A stretch of 64,000 bases of DNA from JANXUR01 sp038229415 (GTDB taxonomy: Bacteria; Acidobacteriota; Terriglobia; Terriglobales; Acidobacteriaceae), in NCBI GenBank assembly GCA_038229415.1, contig JBBROM010000006.1, forward strand, positions 1-64,000, written 5' to 3'. A program made the position numbers and the translations under genes. Position 1 is the first letter of the stretch, and every line of letters starts with the position of its first letter. Positions 1-8,355 of the stretch are shown here, piece by piece. The notes beneath the pieces are model-generated. The model saw only the letters and a list, made by a program, of their open reading frames with translations, had not been told where the DNA came from and ran no database searches.

Positions 1-660
1 CGACCCTCCCGTTGTCATCCTGAGCGCAGCGAAGGACCCCTACTCAACCCATACCGCTCGGTGCCCCACTCTCGCGCCGTGCCTTTCGGCGCTAGGGTGG
101 GATGCACTGTCTCGCACCCACGTGTCATCCCGACCGCAGCGCCGTGAGCGCAGCGAACAAGCGAAGTGGAGGGACCTTGCGTTTTCGCCGGTGGCCAATT
201 CAAACCCACGGGCCGGTGGCCCATTCAAGCCCGCCGTTGGCTTGAGTGGGGCAGTACGACACAGGGTGGGGATTTTCGTTGCACGAACCGTTCTCTCTGG
301 TGCCCCACCCTCGCGCCGTGCTGTTCGGCGCTAGGGTGGGATGCGAACACCGCCGGGTGCCCCACGTCTCGCGTCTTTCGAGACGTGGGCCCTCGTAACC
401 ACCCCAACGTGCCGAAGGCACAGAATGAGGTAAGCCCGGTACGCAGCGCAGCACAGTGCCGGGTAGAGCGCACAATCTCGATCAAGTCCTGAAAGGACGG
501 CTGACCCACCGACCCCATGTGGGGACATCCCCACCCCCACCGAAACCCTCCCGCGCGCTACAATTAAATCGACCAGTCCCGCAAAGCGGGACGCCAGGCT
601 TCTTCCCACCGCGTAAGCGGTGGGAAGAAGCACCCCAAATTTGAGCCCCGGAGGGGCGGC
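1..660. repeat. Non-coding region with several hairpin-forming repeat copies
   Basis: No convincing gene is present. Two copies of a roughly 45-bp element (60-105 and 300-344) share the same core, with a few differences, and each folds into a stem built on CGCGCCG/CGGCGCT. A third, shorter relative (358-390) folds into a perfect 11-bp stem (361-371 with 379-389). Two further motifs beginning TGTCATCC (about 14-40 and 124-186) resemble one another, and the second resembles 60567-60640 at the far end of the window. Short open frames here run straight through the hairpins and have no ribosome binding site, so I treat them as chance. Confidence 0.7.
599..630. repeat. Perfect 14-bp hairpin with GTAA loop
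   Basis: Bases 599-612 are the exact reverse complement of 617-630, with the four-base loop GTAA between them, a GNRA-type tetraloop if transcribed. A smaller perfect hairpin (576-582 with 586-592, loop AAA) sits just before it, and a GCCCC/GGGGC stem (645-657) just after. No T-run follows on the plus strand, so a simple terminator is not supported. It looks like a repeat element carrying a stable RNA fold. Confidence 0.6.
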
Positions 661-1141
661 ACCGCGTGGAAAAATCATCACCAAACGCACGCGATTTTTG
701 CTCACAAAATAGCTCAACTCCTTCATGTACAGTTTTTTGACAGTCTTCACGGTTTTCTCGCAAGAATTGCTCACAGATTTTGCGCAAAGAATCTCATCGA
801 AATTGTGCTGTAACCATCGCTTTTTGTGTGATTTACGAAACACGCCTTTTGAAATTTCCAGCGCAGAAATCACGCTCCTTTTTGCGCGAAAATGCTCACA
901 TCGCAAACCATACATATGTTTTTTTGGATTTTCAAAAAAATTTCGCAAAATCGCTAAAGAAATTGCGCAGCTCGGACGAGGCAACTCGCCCAGCAACATC
1001 CGTACTTTGTTTGATTTACAAGTTAGTCACTTTGGCCTTTTCGTTCAATTTTTCACGTGCCTCTTGCGCAAAGTGTCGAATACAAAAACATACATGTATT
1101 ATTTTTTTATTTTGCCTTGACTTTTTGCTCGAATTTTTTAC
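661..1141. other. AT-rich non-coding stretch upstream of dxr
   Basis: By eye this stretch is clearly richer in A and T than the flanking genes, with many runs of T, A and TTTTGCG/CGCAAAA-like words. Frames on both strands are open for 100-220 codons but have no recognisable domain, and the longest minus-strand one continues into the hairpin repeats. It must contain the dxr promoter, yet I see no -35/-10 pair that I would defend and no Shine-Dalgarno sequence before the dxr ATG. Confidence 0.5.
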
Positions 1142-2323
1142 ATGAAAAACCTCGCCATCCTCGGCTCCACCGGCTCTATCGGCGTCAGCACTTTAAGCGT
1201 CGTAGATTCCTATCCTGACCGCTTCCAGGTCACCTCGCTGGCCGCGGGCAGCAACCTGGATTCCCTCTTCGAGCAGTGCAAAAAATATCATCCTAAAATC
1301 GTCTCCGTCGCCACTGAACCCGACGCAGACTCGCTCCGTAAGCACCTCATCAGCCATGGTTTAGGCGACATCACCATCGGTTTCGGAACAGTCGGGTCGG
1401 TCGCGGCCGCCACCCACTCCGAGGTTAACTTTGTAGTAAGCGCCATCGTCGGAGTCGCAGGCCTCGAAGCTACCTATGAAGCTGTCAAAGCGGGCAAGGC
1501 AATCGGACTCGCCAACAAGGAATGTCTGGTCGCAGCAGGCGACCTGATTACCGCCGAAGCTGCACGAAAAAACGTGCCGCTTTTGCCCATAGATTCCGAA
1601 CACAATGCCGTACACCAATGCCTCCGTGGTGGACACATAAATGAGGTCGAAAAGATCTGGCTCACGGCCTCCGGCGGACCCTTCCGCAACACCCCGGTGG
1701 AAGACTTTCCCGGAATCACTGTCGAGCGCGCCCTGAACCACCCCACCTGGAAGATGGGCCGCCGCATCACCATTGACTCCGCCACGTTGATGAACAAGGG
1801 CTTCGAGGTCATAGAGGCCTGTCGTTTGTTCGACTTACCTCCGCGCCAGGTCGAGGTCATCATCCATCCCCAGTCCACGATTCACTCGCTGGTGGAGTTC
1901 AACGACGGCAGTATTCTTGCCCAAATTTCGGTCACAGACATGCGTCTGCCCATCCTCTACGCGCTCACCTATCCCGACCGCATTGCAAGCGATTTGCGCT
2001 TTGATTTGAAGCAGTTACAGCGACTCGACTTCCAAAATCCCGATTTAGGAAAGTTCCCCTGCCTGCGCCTAGCTTATGAAGCCGTCGAGGCAGGCGGAGC
2101 CAAGACGATTGCCCTCAATTCTGCCGATGAAATAGCCGTAGCAGCATTTTTAGACGGCCAGATCAGCTTCCACCACATCCCCAAGCTGGTGGAAAACGTA
2201 TTAGAAGTGACCAGTACCGCGCGACCGGCATCTATAGCAGAGGTGTTGTCGTTCGACTCTGAGGCGCGTGAAGAAGCCCGGCGACAGGTGACGATGCTGG
2301 GTGGAGCAGTGGTTAAGGCATAG
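1142..2323 (+). CDS. dxr: 1-deoxy-D-xylulose 5-phosphate reductoisomerase
   Basis: Converts 1-deoxy-D-xylulose 5-phosphate to 2-C-methyl-D-erythritol 4-phosphate with NADPH, the second step of the MEP isoprenoid pathway, in the cytoplasm. The 393-residue product has the family length. It shows the NADPH loop GSTGSIG (8-14), the NKE motif (125-127), the metal-binding DSEHNA (151-156; D151, E153), SGGPFR (177-182), HPTWKMG (200-206) and the MNKGFE segment supplying the third metal ligand (E222). The ATG follows an AT-rich leader without a clear Shine-Dalgarno sequence. rseP follows after 14 bases, so the two are probably cotranscribed, and ispG of the same pathway lies 2.2 kb downstream. Confidence 0.97.
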   Translation: MKNLAILGSTGSIGVSTLSVVDSYPDRFQVTSLAAGSNLDSLFEQCKKYHPKIVSVATEPDADSLRKHLISHGLGDITIGFGTVGSVAAATHSEVNFVVSAIVGVAGLEATYEAVKAGKAIGLANKECLVAAGDLITAEAARKNVPLLPIDSEHNAVHQCLRGGHINEVEKIWLTASGGPFRNTPVEDFPGITVERALNHPTWKMGRRITIDSATLMNKGFEVIEACRLFDLPPRQVEVIIHPQSTIHSLVEFNDGSILAQISVTDMRLPILYALTYPDRIASDLRFDLKQLQRLDFQNPDLGKFPCLRLAYEAVEAGGAKTIALNSADEIAVAAFLDGQISFHHIPKLVENVLEVTSTARPASIAEVLSFDSEAREEARRQVTMLGGAVVKA

Positions 2324-2337
2324 AAAAGGAAGCATTT

Positions 2338-3651
2338 ATGGCGTTCGATATTCATCAAATCCCGGCAATGGTGGGCGTGCTGGGATTCCTCGTCTTCATC
2401 CACGAATTAGGCCATTTTCTCGCAGCAAAATACTTCAAAGTACGGGTGGAAACGTTCTCCCTCGGCTTTGGACCTCGTTTGTTCGGCGTGATACGGGGCG
2501 GCACTGACTACTGCGTGCGGCTGTTGCCGCTAGGCGGTTACGTAAAGATGGCGGGCGAGTATCCACAAGACGGCGTGACTGGCGATCCGGCAGAACTGTT
2601 CTCCAAACCGCGCTGGCAGCGCTTTATTATCGCGCTGGCGGGGCCAGTGATGAACATCGTGTGCGCGCTGGTTCTGACGACGGGCCTCTACTGGCACGGA
2701 GCAGAGATCAATCCCTACGCCTACAAACCAACCCTGGTTGGCGCGGTTGCCGAGGATAGCCCTGCGGCCAAAGCTGGCATTAAGCCCGGCGACCTCATCG
2801 TTCAACTGGATGAACTGAAGAATCCCCTTTGGAAAGACACCTCGTATAAGGAGGCGCTGAATGCAGGTGTTCCTCTACCGGCCACCGTGCAGCGTGGCGA
2901 CCAGACGCTGCACATCACGGTTACGCCGGAACCGGTTGGTGTGGAGAAAACCGGGTGGGTGGGTTGGGATCCAGGGCAGACACTCGCCATTACCTCCATT
3001 GAGCCTGATATGCCAGCGGCGAAATCTGGCCTAATGGTGGGCGACTTCGTGGTCTCGGTGGACGGCACGCCACTTTACTCGGCGCCACAACTGCTAAGCC
3101 GTTTAGCCAAAACGAAAGACGCTCCGGTAAAGCTTGCCGTGACCCGCGGGGCCCAGAGTCTTTCATTCGACATCCGACCGCGAATAGATCAAGCGCAGGA
3201 TATGTATCGAATCGGCATCGGATTCGCGATTCCCCGGCTGAAGATCGCCTTGCCTCTGGGTGAAGCCTGGGCGCGGTCGGTTGACGAGAACAAAGAGAAT
3301 GCAATGCTGCTAGGCAAAGTCCTGCACGGGCTGTTTCAGGGCCGTGTCTCTTATCGGCAGATGAGCGGGCCACTCGGCATCATGAAGATGACGGGTGAGG
3401 CGGCACAGGCAGGTGCAACACCGCTCGTTGGAGTCGCGGCCTCGTTGAGCCTCAACCTGGGCTTATTCAACCTGCTGCCCTTCCCTGTGCTTGATGGCGG
3501 GATGATCTTATTCCTACTGATTGAAGCCATTCGCCGCAAAGACGTAAGCCTGCGTGTGAAGGAACGTATTTATACGGCTGCGGCCCTGGTGCTGGTGGCG
3601 TTCGCTGTGTTGATCACTAGCAGCGACCTGCTGAAGATGTGGCACCGTTAG
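2338..3651 (+). CDS. rseP: RseP-type site-2 membrane metalloprotease
   Basis: Intramembrane zinc protease that cuts membrane-anchored regulators such as anti-sigma factors. The 437-residue product has the zinc motif HELGH (22-26) inside the first membrane segment, two PDZ-like regions (about 115-185 and 200-290) and the third zinc ligand in LDGG (385-388, D386) within a late hydrophobic segment, followed by one more membrane helix. This is the order expected of RseP/RasP/YaeL. It lies 14 bases after dxr; a dxr-rseP pair is common in bacteria. Its substrate cannot be told from the window, as no anti-sigma factor gene of the RseA kind is present. Confidence 0.95.
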   Translation: MAFDIHQIPAMVGVLGFLVFIHELGHFLAAKYFKVRVETFSLGFGPRLFGVIRGGTDYCVRLLPLGGYVKMAGEYPQDGVTGDPAELFSKPRWQRFIIALAGPVMNIVCALVLTTGLYWHGAEINPYAYKPTLVGAVAEDSPAAKAGIKPGDLIVQLDELKNPLWKDTSYKEALNAGVPLPATVQRGDQTLHITVTPEPVGVEKTGWVGWDPGQTLAITSIEPDMPAAKSGLMVGDFVVSVDGTPLYSAPQLLSRLAKTKDAPVKLAVTRGAQSLSFDIRPRIDQAQDMYRIGIGFAIPRLKIALPLGEAWARSVDENKENAMLLGKVLHGLFQGRVSYRQMSGPLGIMKMTGEAAQAGATPLVGVAASLSLNLGLFNLLPFPVLDGGMILFLLIEAIRRKDVSLRVKERIYTAAALVLVAFAVLITSSDLLKMWHR

Positions 3652-3683
3652 CGAGGGCTCTGCTCGAATCGAGGCGACTGAAA

Positions 3684-4127
3684 TTACTGGTTGCCTGACC
3701 TCAGTATCTTGAGCAGCGCCAAGTCGCTCATCACTTCGATTCCGTGCTCTGAGCAGAACATGAGTACCTTTGGCTGGAGAAAGTGACGATCCAGCGTACA
3801 CAGCACGTGTGCGCTCCCGCCCAAAGCTGTAGCCACGACTACGTCGTCGTCTGGATCGTTGTCCACAAGCGTGAAATTCGGAACTGGAGAGACGACCTCA
3901 GACAAATCGGTCAAAGCACTCAGGTAGTCGCTTTCTTCCTGCAGCGTTAAGAGCCAGCGCTTGCGCAACCGAGGATAAGCGAGGACTCTAGCCACTTCTT
4001 GCAGTATCGCGACCGACGTGATCAGGGCGTTTCCCGGCGCGGCGAGAGAGAGCAATAATTGCCGAGCCGGGCCATTTGCATTGGGATTTCCACGAACCAG
4101 AATATTCGAGTCTAGAACGACTCTCAT
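3684..4127 (-). CDS. PIN-domain toxin (VapC-like ribonuclease)
   Basis: A 147-residue PIN-fold protein of the 'putative toxin-antitoxin component, PIN family' type, expected to be a magnesium-dependent ribonuclease. The acidic residues expected of the active site are visible: D6 (VLDSN), E44 (LQEVARV), the D91-D95 cluster before VVVATA, and D113 (TLDRHF). Its ATG overlaps the stop codon of the upstream partner gene as ATGA (4124-4127), typical of translationally coupled toxin-antitoxin pairs. The pair is embedded between rseP and ispG and reads against both. Family identification is firm; toxicity and RNA target are inferred. Confidence 0.88.
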   Translation of the reverse strand: MRVVLDSNILVRGNPNANGPARQLLLSLAAPGNALITSVAILQEVARVLAYPRLRKRWLLTLQEESDYLSALTDLSEVVSPVPNFTLVDNDPDDDVVVATALGGSAHVLCTLDRHFLQPKVLMFCSEHGIEVMSDLALLKILRSGNQ

Positions 4128-4456
4128 CGCATTGGCTGGTAGCGTGGACGAACTGATCGCAGAGCCTCGTCAATGATCTCTTCGATATCATCCGGACTCT
4201 CATCGGCCCGCTCGGCTGCGCGCTCATCAGCAACGCGGAACATCTCTTCCAGACGCTGAACCGCATGTTCTCGGGCTTCCTGGCTTGGCGCGCCGTGCGG
4301 CGGAATAGCCATGACGCTTACGTCTTCGTCCGCAGCAATGGTTCTGCCGAGAAGTGTCTCCAGCGTCGCCAGCACTTCGGCGGAAAGGCTGGCAGCTTTG
4401 TGGACCGTTTGATTTTGCATACACCGTCCCCGAGCGCGCGGCAGCGCTCCTGTCAT
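4124..4456 (-). CDS. Antitoxin-like partner of the PIN toxin
   Basis: A 110-residue acidic protein with no domain I can name. The N-terminal third is basic, the middle is moderately hydrophobic, and the C-terminal 50 residues are strongly charged and predicted helical (EEMFRVADERAAERADE), as expected of a region that wraps a PIN toxin. The ATG at 4456 follows GGAG at good spacing. A second in-frame ATG at 4420 would give a 98-residue product. It overlaps the toxin by 4 bases. Only 30 bases separate this start from the divergent ispG start, so its promoter must overlap the ispG 5' end. Role assigned from context. Confidence 0.7.
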   Translation of the reverse strand: MTGALPRARGRCMQNQTVHKAASLSAEVLATLETLLGRTIAADEDVSVMAIPPHGAPSQEAREHAVQRLEEMFRVADERAAERADESPDDIEEIIDEALRSVRPRYQPMR

Positions 4457-4486
4457 GAATCTACTCCATTTTGTTAGACTTTAGCT

Positions 4487-5788
4487 ATGGCCACTCATCC
4501 GCGTAGAAGCTCGCACACCGTCACGATTGGCGGAGTTCGCGTTGGTAGCGATGCACCGATTGTGGTGCAGTCCATGACGAACACTGATACCGCCGACGTG
4601 AGGTCTACCGTCGAGCAGGTGGCGGCGCTGGCCCGTGCCGGGTCGGAACTGGTACGCGTCACCGTGAACAACGACGAGGCAGCGGCGGGCGTTGCGCCCA
4701 TGGTCGAGCAGCTCGACAAGATGGGTGTGCGCGTCCCCATCATCGGCGACTTCCACTACAACGGACACATCCTGCTCAAGAAGTTTCCTGAGTGTGCGCG
4801 GGCGCTGGCAAAGTACCGTATCAATCCGGGCAACGTGAGTGTGGGCCGCAAGAACGACGATAACTTCCGCACCATGATTGAAGTGGCGGTGGAGCATCAG
4901 AAGCCGGTGCGTATTGGTGTGAACTGGGGCTCGCTGGACCAGGCGCTACTGACGCGGATGATGGACGAGAACTCCAAGCTGGCGGAGCCGCAAGAAGCGG
5001 GCGATGTGATGCGCGAGGCGATGGTGGTGAGCGCGCTCGACAATGCGGCGGCCGCAGAAAAATATGGCCTGCGTCCAGACCAGATTATTCTGAGCGCCAA
5101 AATCAGCGTGGTGCAGGATCTGGTGGACGTGTATCGCGTGTTGGCTTCGCGTTGCAAGTATGCGCTGCATCTTGGATTGACCGAAGCTGGTATGGGGATG
5201 AAAGGCATCGTAGGCTCGACGGCTGCGCTGAGCCTTCTATTACAGGAAGGCATTGGTGACACCATTCGCGTTTCGCTTACGCCCGCTCCGGGCGGTGATC
5301 GCACTGAAGAAGTACACACCGGACAGCAGATTTTGCAGTCGCTGGGTATTCGCAGTTTCTTGCCACAGGTAACTGCGTGTCCCGGCTGCGGACGCACCAC
5401 CAGCACTTACTTTCAGGAACTCGCCGAGAAGATTCAGAACTATCTGCGCGACCAGATGCCCGCGTGGAAGACGGCGCGCAGCGGCGTGGAAGAGATGAAA
5501 GTCGCCGTGATGGGGTGCGTGGTGAACGGGCCGGGCGAGTCGAAGCACGCGAACCTGGGCATCAGCCTGCCGGGCACCTTTGAAGAGCCGAAAGCGCCAG
5601 TGTATGTGGATGGCCGCCTGTTCACAACCCTGCGCGGAGATCACATCGTGGAAGAGTTCCGCAAGATTCTCGACGACTACGTAGAGTCGCACTACGCGGC
5701 GCGGAAGCCGGGGGAAGCGGTGCCGGTCAGCATCTCCCCTGATGTTGCTATCACTGGATCACGCACTCAGCTTGTGGAGATACGCTGA
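4487..5788 (+). CDS. ispG: (E)-4-hydroxy-3-methylbut-2-enyl-diphosphate synthase
   Basis: Converts methylerythritol cyclodiphosphate to HMBPP, the penultimate step of the MEP pathway, using a 4Fe-4S cluster. The 433-residue protein begins with the TIM-barrel segment (VTIGGVRVG, VVQSMTNTDT, DFHYNGH, INPGN) and ends with the cluster domain. The cluster cysteines are C298 and C301 (CPGCGRT) and C344 (MGCVVNGPGE); the E of GPGE is the usual fourth ligand. It has the short bacterial architecture without the plant insertion. It starts 30 bases from the divergent toxin-antitoxin operon and converges on rmuC with a 15-base gap. Confidence 0.97.
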   Translation: MATHPRRSSHTVTIGGVRVGSDAPIVVQSMTNTDTADVRSTVEQVAALARAGSELVRVTVNNDEAAAGVAPMVEQLDKMGVRVPIIGDFHYNGHILLKKFPECARALAKYRINPGNVSVGRKNDDNFRTMIEVAVEHQKPVRIGVNWGSLDQALLTRMMDENSKLAEPQEAGDVMREAMVVSALDNAAAAEKYGLRPDQIILSAKISVVQDLVDVYRVLASRCKYALHLGLTEAGMGMKGIVGSTAALSLLLQEGIGDTIRVSLTPAPGGDRTEEVHTGQQILQSLGIRSFLPQVTACPGCGRTTSTYFQELAEKIQNYLRDQMPAWKTARSGVEEMKVAVMGCVVNGPGESKHANLGISLPGTFEEPKAPVYVDGRLFTTLRGDHIVEEFRKILDDYVESHYAARKPGEAVPVSISPDVAITGSRTQLVEIR

Positions 5789-5803
5789 GTCCCGCGATAT
5801 GGA

Positions 5804-7321
5804 TCAAATATCGTGCGGCAGCAATGAGGGCGTCTCATGTGACCCTTCGCCTAGCTCGGGTTTCTCCTCATCGGGTATCGCAGCTGCTGCCAACAAATCC
5901 GTACTATCAACATCGCGAAGAGCTCGTTGAATCTGTCTTGTTCTAGTCTCCGCTTTCTCGATATGGTTCTGAGCTGTTGTCAGTTGCCCCCTGACCTTGG
6001 CTAAAACGCCAGCATACTTGGCGAATTCATTCTTGACCAGTCCGAGAGTTTGCCACACCTCCCCCGATTTCCTTTGGATCGCCAGCGTTCTAAACCCCAT
6101 CTGTAGGCTCGTCAGAAGAGCAGCAAAAGTGCTCGGACCTGCCAACAGTACTTCAAACTCTCGCTGGATTGACTCTGCCAACCCACGACGTCGCACCACT
6201 TCCGCATACAACCCTTCGGACGCCAAGAACATGACGCCAAAATGCGTCGTTTTAGGCGGGGATAGATACTTTGTATGAATGTCTTTGGCACATTTCCGGA
6301 TACTCGCTTCAAGGCCTATGAGCGCCTTTTCCAACTGCTCTCGGTCACTCGTTTCAGAGGCATCAATCACCCTCTGGTAGTCCTCCATCGGGAACTTCGA
6401 GTCAACAGGGAGCCAAACGCATCCGCTGTCATCAGAGCCAGGCAGTCGGATCGCGAACTCTACGCGCTCCAGAGTCCCAGTAGTTGCGACGTCTTTGCCG
6501 AACTGGTCAGGAGCGAGAATCTGCTCTAGTAGTGCACCAAGCCTCACCTCGCCCCAAGTCCCACGCTCCTTGACGTTGCTAAGTACCTTCTTGAGATCGC
6601 CGACTCCAACAGCAAGGCTTTTCATCTCGCCCAAACCCTGGTGAACCTGCTCAAGACGATCACTCACCTGCTTAAAGGAACTATCAAGCCTAGCCTCCAA
6701 GGTTCCCTGTAGCTTCTCTTCGACTGTCTGCCGCATCTGCTCCAGACGCTTTTCGTTGTCTTCTGACATCTGTCGGAGTCGGATGTCCACCACTGACCGA
6801 AGCTCATCAATTGCTGCTTTCTGTCGGTCGTCCGCGTCCTTAAGCGTCTTGCGCACTTCAGCATTCAATTGGTTGACAGCTGCGGCAGTTTCTTTTTGGA
6901 GAATCCCTGATTGCTCGACCCAAGACTGTCGTAGCTCTTGCAACCCGTCGCGCGTCGCAGTCTCTATGCTGTTGAGCTTGGTTCCGAGCAACTCTCGGAA
7001 TGCCTCGACTTCCGACTTGGTCTGACCTGCGGATTTTTCGATCGCCGTGACTAACGACTCTCGAATTGCGTTCAGAGTCTGCTGAGTCTCAGCCCTAAAT
7101 GTCTGGAGCGAACCGTTGAGTTCACCGCGATTGGTGGCCATCTCCGAGCGGATAAGTTCGCTTACGGCGTCTGATGACTTCTGTAGGCCTGCTAACGCAG
7201 CGATGACCGCTGGATCGTGTTCATGAGTTCCCTGCCGCCGCAGGGCAACTATAAGGACGACGACCACCCCCACAACGAGCACACAAAAAAGAACGACACT
7301 CAAGTTCATACAAATCGCCAT
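5804..7321 (-). CDS. rmuC: RmuC-family DNA recombination protein
   Basis: Family members limit inversions between short inverted repeats and carry a PD-(D/E)XK-like nuclease-related domain. The product has one N-terminal membrane helix, a long coiled coil (about 35-240, rich in Q, E, K and R heptads), then the conserved RmuC domain (about 245-440) with NVKERGTWGEVRL, the LPVDSKFP segment and the GVMFLASEGLYAEV stretch. I chose the ATG at 7321; ATG 7309, directly before the membrane helix, is equally possible. It is the last gene of a minus-strand run that starts with the XRE regulator at 11304. Confidence 0.92.
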   Translation of the reverse strand: MAICMNLSVVLFCVLVVGVVVVLIVALRRQGTHEHDPAVIAALAGLQKSSDAVSELIRSEMATNRGELNGSLQTFRAETQQTLNAIRESLVTAIEKSAGQTKSEVEAFRELLGTKLNSIETATRDGLQELRQSWVEQSGILQKETAAAVNQLNAEVRKTLKDADDRQKAAIDELRSVVDIRLRQMSEDNEKRLEQMRQTVEEKLQGTLEARLDSSFKQVSDRLEQVHQGLGEMKSLAVGVGDLKKVLSNVKERGTWGEVRLGALLEQILAPDQFGKDVATTGTLERVEFAIRLPGSDDSGCVWLPVDSKFPMEDYQRVIDASETSDREQLEKALIGLEASIRKCAKDIHTKYLSPPKTTHFGVMFLASEGLYAEVVRRRGLAESIQREFEVLLAGPSTFAALLTSLQMGFRTLAIQRKSGEVWQTLGLVKNEFAKYAGVLAKVRGQLTTAQNHIEKAETRTRQIQRALRDVDSTDLLAAAAIPDEEKPELGEGSHETPSLLPHDI

Positions 7322-7395
7322 CCGCTCCAAGGTCGGCCCAATAGGGCCACTTGGAGTCTAGCATCGGAAGGGTGCGTCGAATATGACGAAGCCAC

Positions 7396-7566
7396 CTAAT
7401 CTCTCGTCGTGGCCCAGACTAGCGCCACTACCCAGCCGACGAATGTCCAGCCCAGAAACAGGTTGAGCAGCGTGATCGCGCCTGCGTTTTTCTTATTGTG
7501 CGCAATGATGGCAGGCAGAAAATACAGGCACGCTGCAAGCGCCAGAAATAGTGAGAATCCGAACAT
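7396..7566 (-). CDS. Small superinfection-immunity-like membrane protein
   Basis: A 56-residue protein. It has a hydrophobic N-terminus ending in YFLPAIIAH (15-23), a short polar basic loop with NKKNAG, then LLNLFLGWTFVGWVVALVWA (33-52). The pattern YFLPxxIA...LNLFLGWTxxGWVxALVWA is that of the superinfection immunity protein family (Imm_superinfect, named after phage T4 Imm). Two membrane helices are expected. The ATG has an excellent Shine-Dalgarno AGGAGG at 7-base spacing. It sits between pspA and rmuC in the same orientation. Chromosomal members are widespread and mostly uncharacterised, so a role in blocking phage DNA entry is only a family-level inference. Confidence 0.85.
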   Translation of the reverse strand: MFGFSLFLALAACLYFLPAIIAHNKKNAGAITLLNLFLGWTFVGWVVALVWATTRD

Positions 7567-7692
7567 CTGTCTACCTCCTGAAGTCGCCTTGTGGGCACCT
7601 CAACTGCGCGTCTAAGCAGTGGTACGCAACTTCCTCTCCAAAGTTCCACCTCAGTTTGGCGCAATTGCTCACTTGGGAACAATCGTGCGGCG

Positions 7693-8352
7693 TTACTTTC
7701 CGCGCTGCACTTTCAATTGCGCCAGCTGACGCTCGACTGTGTCCTGCTTTTCCAGTGCCAATAGGCGGTCTTCCAGCGAGTCGCTGGACATCTCCGACTT
7801 GGCTTGGCCGATGGCTTCCGTCCGCGCCACTTTATTCTCCATGCGATGGAAGCTGCTCCCGTTGGCTTCGCTTACTAATGCCATATGGGCATCGGCGGCA
7901 TTACCCAGCGCCCGCGAACGGCGTTGCTGCGCCATCAACAGATCGGACTTGGCCTGCGCTTCCGTTAATTTCTGGTCGAGCTTGCGCAGAGCTGACTTTA
8001 GGCTCTCCACCTGAGCGCGCTGGTCATCTACCTGCTGAGTGAAGCTGTCCGCAAGCTGGCGATAACTCATGGAGCGCTCCAACGCAGCACGGGCCAGGTC
8101 ATCCTCCTGCTTATCTACGGCGAGTTCGGCACGGCGCAGCCAGTCAGCTGTCTTCTCTGCATTTTCTTTCGCTTTCTTTTCCAACAGATGCTGGTCAGCA
8201 AGCGAGATCGCGACCTGCGTCTTTACCTGTAGTAGTTGATTCTGCATATCGAGGATCACCTGTTTGAGCAGCTTCTCCGGTTCTTCCGCCTGGTCAATCA
8301 AGTCATTCAAGTTCGCACGAATTAAGGTTGTTACTCTTTCCAGTAGCGCCAT
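7693..8352 (-). CDS. pspA: PspA/IM30 (ESCRT-III-like) family protein
   Basis: A 219-residue, almost wholly helical protein. It begins with the amphipathic helix MALLERVTTLIRANLNDLID, continues through EEPEKLLKQVILDMQ and a long coiled coil, and ends in a shorter C-terminal helix (LEDRLLALEKQD). PspA proteins polymerise on the cytoplasmic face of stressed inner membrane and reduce proton leak. The ATG at 8352 has AGGAG at 5-base spacing; a GTG at 8355 is too close to it. The stop of the upstream small membrane gene lies 3 bases before this ATG, so translational coupling is likely. The neighbouring flotillin and NfeD genes point to the same membrane function. Confidence 0.93.
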   Translation of the reverse strand: MALLERVTTLIRANLNDLIDQAEEPEKLLKQVILDMQNQLLQVKTQVAISLADQHLLEKKAKENAEKTADWLRRAELAVDKQEDDLARAALERSMSYRQLADSFTQQVDDQRAQVESLKSALRKLDQKLTEAQAKSDLLMAQQRRSRALGNAADAHMALVSEANGSSFHRMENKVARTEAIGQAKSEMSSDSLEDRLLALEKQDTVERQLAQLKVQRGK

Positions 8353-8355
8353 CAC

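Noticed and set aside
331..999. A 222-codon open frame on the minus strand before dxr
   Set aside because: It runs through the hairpin repeats, has no ribosome binding site and its composition changes half way; no domain is visible.
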